A stretch of DNA of 15,408 nt from Pseudomonadota bacterium (GTDB lineage: Bacteria; Pseudomonadota; Gammaproteobacteria; Burkholderiales; Ferrovaceae). Position numbers and translations under genes: made by a program. This document shows, one piece after another, positions 13,817-15,408 of the stretch; within the stretch, counting starts at the first letter, position 1, and the number at the start of each line of letters is the position of its first letter. The stretch covers positions 1 through 15,408 of the forward strand of contig JAJZPY010000047.1 of assembly GCA_021811005.1 (NCBI GenBank), read 5' to 3'. The notes below the pieces were generated by a model. That model saw only the letters and a list, made by a program, of their open reading frames with translations, made no database searches and was not told where the DNA came from.

Positions 13817-14590
13817 TTGAAACGGCCCTCCCTGCCCAAGGCAGCTAACATCCGCAACATGGAAAAACGCGCACAAAAGATCCTGGTTCTGGATGACGAC
13901 ATGCGTCTCCGGGAGCTGCTCAAACGCTATCTGAACGAACAAGGCTTCAGCGTGGAAGCCGTCCCCGATGCGGCAGCGCTGGACCGCCTCATGGCGCGGG
14001 AACGGTTCGACCTGCTGGTGCTGGACCTCATGCTGCCGGGCGAAGATGGCCTGTCCATTTGCCGCCGCATCCGGGCCGGCTCCAACGACATTCCCATCAT
14101 CATCCTCACGGCGAAAGGCGACGACGTGGATCGCATCATGGGTCTGGAAATGGGGGCGGACGATTATCTCTCCAAACCTTTCAACCCAAGGGAACTGCTT
14201 GCGCGGGTCCATGCGGTGCTCAGGCGCCAGCCGGCATCAACGCTGCCCAGCGCGCCGGGCGCGCTCAACGGCGGCCGCAGCCTGGTCAAGTTTGGCCCGT
14301 TCGAATTCAACCTGGCCAACAGGACCCTGGCCCGCAATGGCACCCCGGTCAGCCTGACCAGCGGCGAATACGCCCTTTTGCGGGTGCTGGTGAGCCATCC
14401 GCGCGACCCGCTGTCGCGGGAAAAACTGATGGACATGGCCAGGGGCCGCGAGCATGAAGTCTTTGACCGCAGCATCGACGTCCAGATATCCCGGCTGCGG
14501 CGTCTGATCGAAGAAGATTCGGGCAAGCCCCGCTATATCCAAACCGTATGGGGCTTTGGCTACGTTTTCGTGCCTGACGACGCCCCATGA
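13817..14590 (+). CDS. ompR: Two-component response regulator OmpR (RisA-like)
   Basis: DNA-binding response regulator phosphorylated by EnvZ; in enterics it controls porins and osmotic/acid responses, and in Bordetella the RisA counterpart controls other targets. Counting from the ATG at 13859, the receiver has the acidic triad DDD (12-14), phospho-acceptor Asp56 in VLDLMLPGEDGLS, ILTAKGDDVDRIMGLEMGADDYLSKPFNPRELLARV with the conserved Lys, and an Ala/Pro linker. A winged-helix output domain follows: PVSLTSGEYALLRVLVSHPRDPLSREKL, RSIDVQISRLRRLIEED and RYIQTVWGFGYVFVPD. Similarity to E. coli OmpR (239 residues) is high throughout. Start choice is open. TTG at 13817 has a well-spaced AGGAG and the 14 extra codons have coding-like third positions (257 residues); ATG at 13859 gives the usual length (243) but no ribosome site. 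The stop overlaps envZ as ATGA. Confidence 0.95.
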   Translation: MKRPSLPKAANIRNMEKRAQKILVLDDDMRLRELLKRYLNEQGFSVEAVPDAAALDRLMARERFDLLVLDLMLPGEDGLSICRRIRAGSNDIPIIILTAKGDDVDRIMGLEMGADDYLSKPFNPRELLARVHAVLRRQPASTLPSAPGALNGGRSLVKFGPFEFNLANRTLARNGTPVSLTSGEYALLRVLVSHPRDPLSREKLMDMARGREHEVFDRSIDVQISRLRRLIEEDSGKPRYIQTVWGFGYVFVPDDAP

Positions 14591-15399
14591 GTTTTTTTAC
14601 GCGCTCTCTGTTCGGGCGCACGGTACTCGTGGTGGTTCTGTCCGTCCTTCTGACCCAGCTTGCCACCACGTTTGTCATCAGCCAGTTCTACATTCGCCCG
14701 CTGCTTGAACGCGCCCTCGACGACCGCGCCAATCACATCCAGACCATCGTCACCACGCTGACGGTCCTGACGAAGGGGCAGCGCGATGCCTTCATTCGCG
14801 ATTTCAATGACAGCGAAGGGGCGCGCATTTACGCCGCGTTGCCTGCCAGCCTTCAGGGCCATGCTCCGGATCCGAAAAGTCGCCTGGGTCGACTGCAAGA
14901 ACGCCTGAATCGCCAGATTTCTCCGGACAGCCGGGTTCTTGAAACCGACCAGGGCGGGCTGCCCGAGGCCTGGATATCGCTTAAAACCCCCCATGGCGAA
15001 TACTGGTATGTAACCCAGCGCCAGCATTTCGATTCCGGATTTCCGGCCAAATGGGGCATCATGCTGGTGGTGGTGCTGTGCATTTCCGTAATCGGCGTGT
15101 ACTGGGGAGTGCGACGGGTCAACAAACCCTTGCGCGAACTCACCAAAGCCGTGCACCGCATTGCCGAAGGGAAAACCCCGGCCCCCGTACCCGAGCCCCG
15201 CGGGCCCCAGGAAATCCGCTCCCTGAGCGAGGCGTTCAACTCCATGCAACAGGCCTTGCGGGCTTTCGAATCGAATCGCACCATCATGCTGGCCGGCGTG
15301 TCCCATGATTTGCGCACCCCGCTCTCGCGCCTGCGGCTCGGCATCGAAATGCTGCTTTCGTCCGGGGACAGTGCCGCTCTGGATCCGCTGGTGCAGGAT
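14587..15399 (+). CDS. envZ: Sensor histidine kinase EnvZ, N-terminal part (runs off right edge)
   Basis: Inner-membrane histidine kinase partner of OmpR. About 271 genuine residues are visible; the family has about 440-450. Order: short cytoplasmic start, membrane helix 1 (about 12-32), periplasmic sensor region (about 35-155, with FYIRPLLERALDDRANHI close to the membrane), membrane helix 2 (about 156-174), HAMP domain (about 175-228: RRVNKPLRELTKAVHRIAEG, EIRSLSEAFNSMQQ) and the dimerisation H-box AGVSHDLRTPLSRLRLGIEML with phospho-acceptor His240 (E. coli His243). The catalytic ATPase domain is missing. The reading frame is open to base 15408, but the last nine bases look like sequencing adapter and encode RSE where the family has IEE, so I end the genuine part at 15399. 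The ATG overlaps the ompR stop. Confidence 0.95.
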
Positions 15400-15408
15400 A
15401 GATCGGAA
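15400..15408 (+). other. Probable Illumina adapter remnant at the contig end
   Basis: The final nine bases are AGATCGGAA, identical to the first nine of the common Illumina adapter AGATCGGAAGAGC. They come right after codons for LVQD in envZ, where homologues continue with IEE, and here give RSE. An exact nine-base match at the very end together with a break in conserved protein sequence argues for untrimmed adapter over genome sequence. Confidence 0.75.

Noticed and set aside
1..15408. Signs of mobile DNA, CRISPR, tRNA or a toxin-antitoxin/defence system
   Set aside because: All regions are explained by recognisable housekeeping or envelope genes with uniform composition; I saw no repeat arrays, terminal inverted repeats, integrase or transposase motifs, or tRNA-like folds by eye.

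Overview
The window is an ordinary, gene-dense piece of a Gram-negative proteobacterial chromosome of high GC (roughly 60 % by eye). It fits a Betaproteobacterium best. The outer-membrane machinery (RND efflux trio, OmpR/EnvZ, an ArnD homologue, LplT) shows the Gram-negative envelope. The EnvZ/OmpR, tsaB-rimI-udg and bcp-phoH content is typical of that class, but the class assignment is an inference. No tRNA, rRNA, CRISPR, insertion sequence or prophage gene is visible, and no gene-free stretch exceeds 300 bases. The last nine bases look like Illumina adapter, so the right edge is probably the raw end of an assembled contig.

Region 1 (1-7592, minus strand) is one long run of seven co-directional genes with start/stop overlaps or gaps of 12 bases or fewer. 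Read 5' to 3' they are bipA/typA (ribosome-associated GTPase), rmuC, a fused mobB-moaD gene, moaE, an outer-membrane efflux lipoprotein, a periplasmic adaptor and an RND pump that runs off the left edge. Molybdenum cofactor synthesis and multidrug-type efflux therefore share one apparent transcription unit. The MobB-MoaD fusion, ending in the -GG tail needed for sulfur transfer and followed directly by MoaE, is the most unusual gene here.

Region 2 (7678-11831, plus strand) is a four-gene run: an ArnD-like deformylase/deacetylase, a Bcp/PrxQ-type peroxiredoxin lacking the usual nearby resolving cysteine, a PIN-PhoH (PhoH2-type) ATPase/RNase and the lysophospholipid transporter LplT. Two of the four act on membrane lipids or lipid carriers (by homology), yet their usual partners (the rest of the arn operon; Aas) are absent from the window.

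Region 3 (11782-13670, minus strand) is tsaB-rimI-udg: a tRNA t6A synthesis factor, a ribosomal-protein/TsaD-type N-acetyltransferase and a family 4 iron-sulfur uracil-DNA glycosylase. The 3' end of udg overlaps the 3' end of lplT tail to tail by 50 bases. tsaB has no ATG and appears to use TTG.

Region 4 (13817-end, plus strand) is ompR-envZ, divergent from tsaB with a spacer of about 150 bases. The genes overlap by ATGA, and envZ is cut by the window edge just after its phospho-acceptor histidine.

I see no convincing wholly new system. The observations most worth following are the MobB-MoaD fusion, its operon linkage to efflux, the atypical peroxiredoxin, the isolated arnD and the adapter artefact at the right end.
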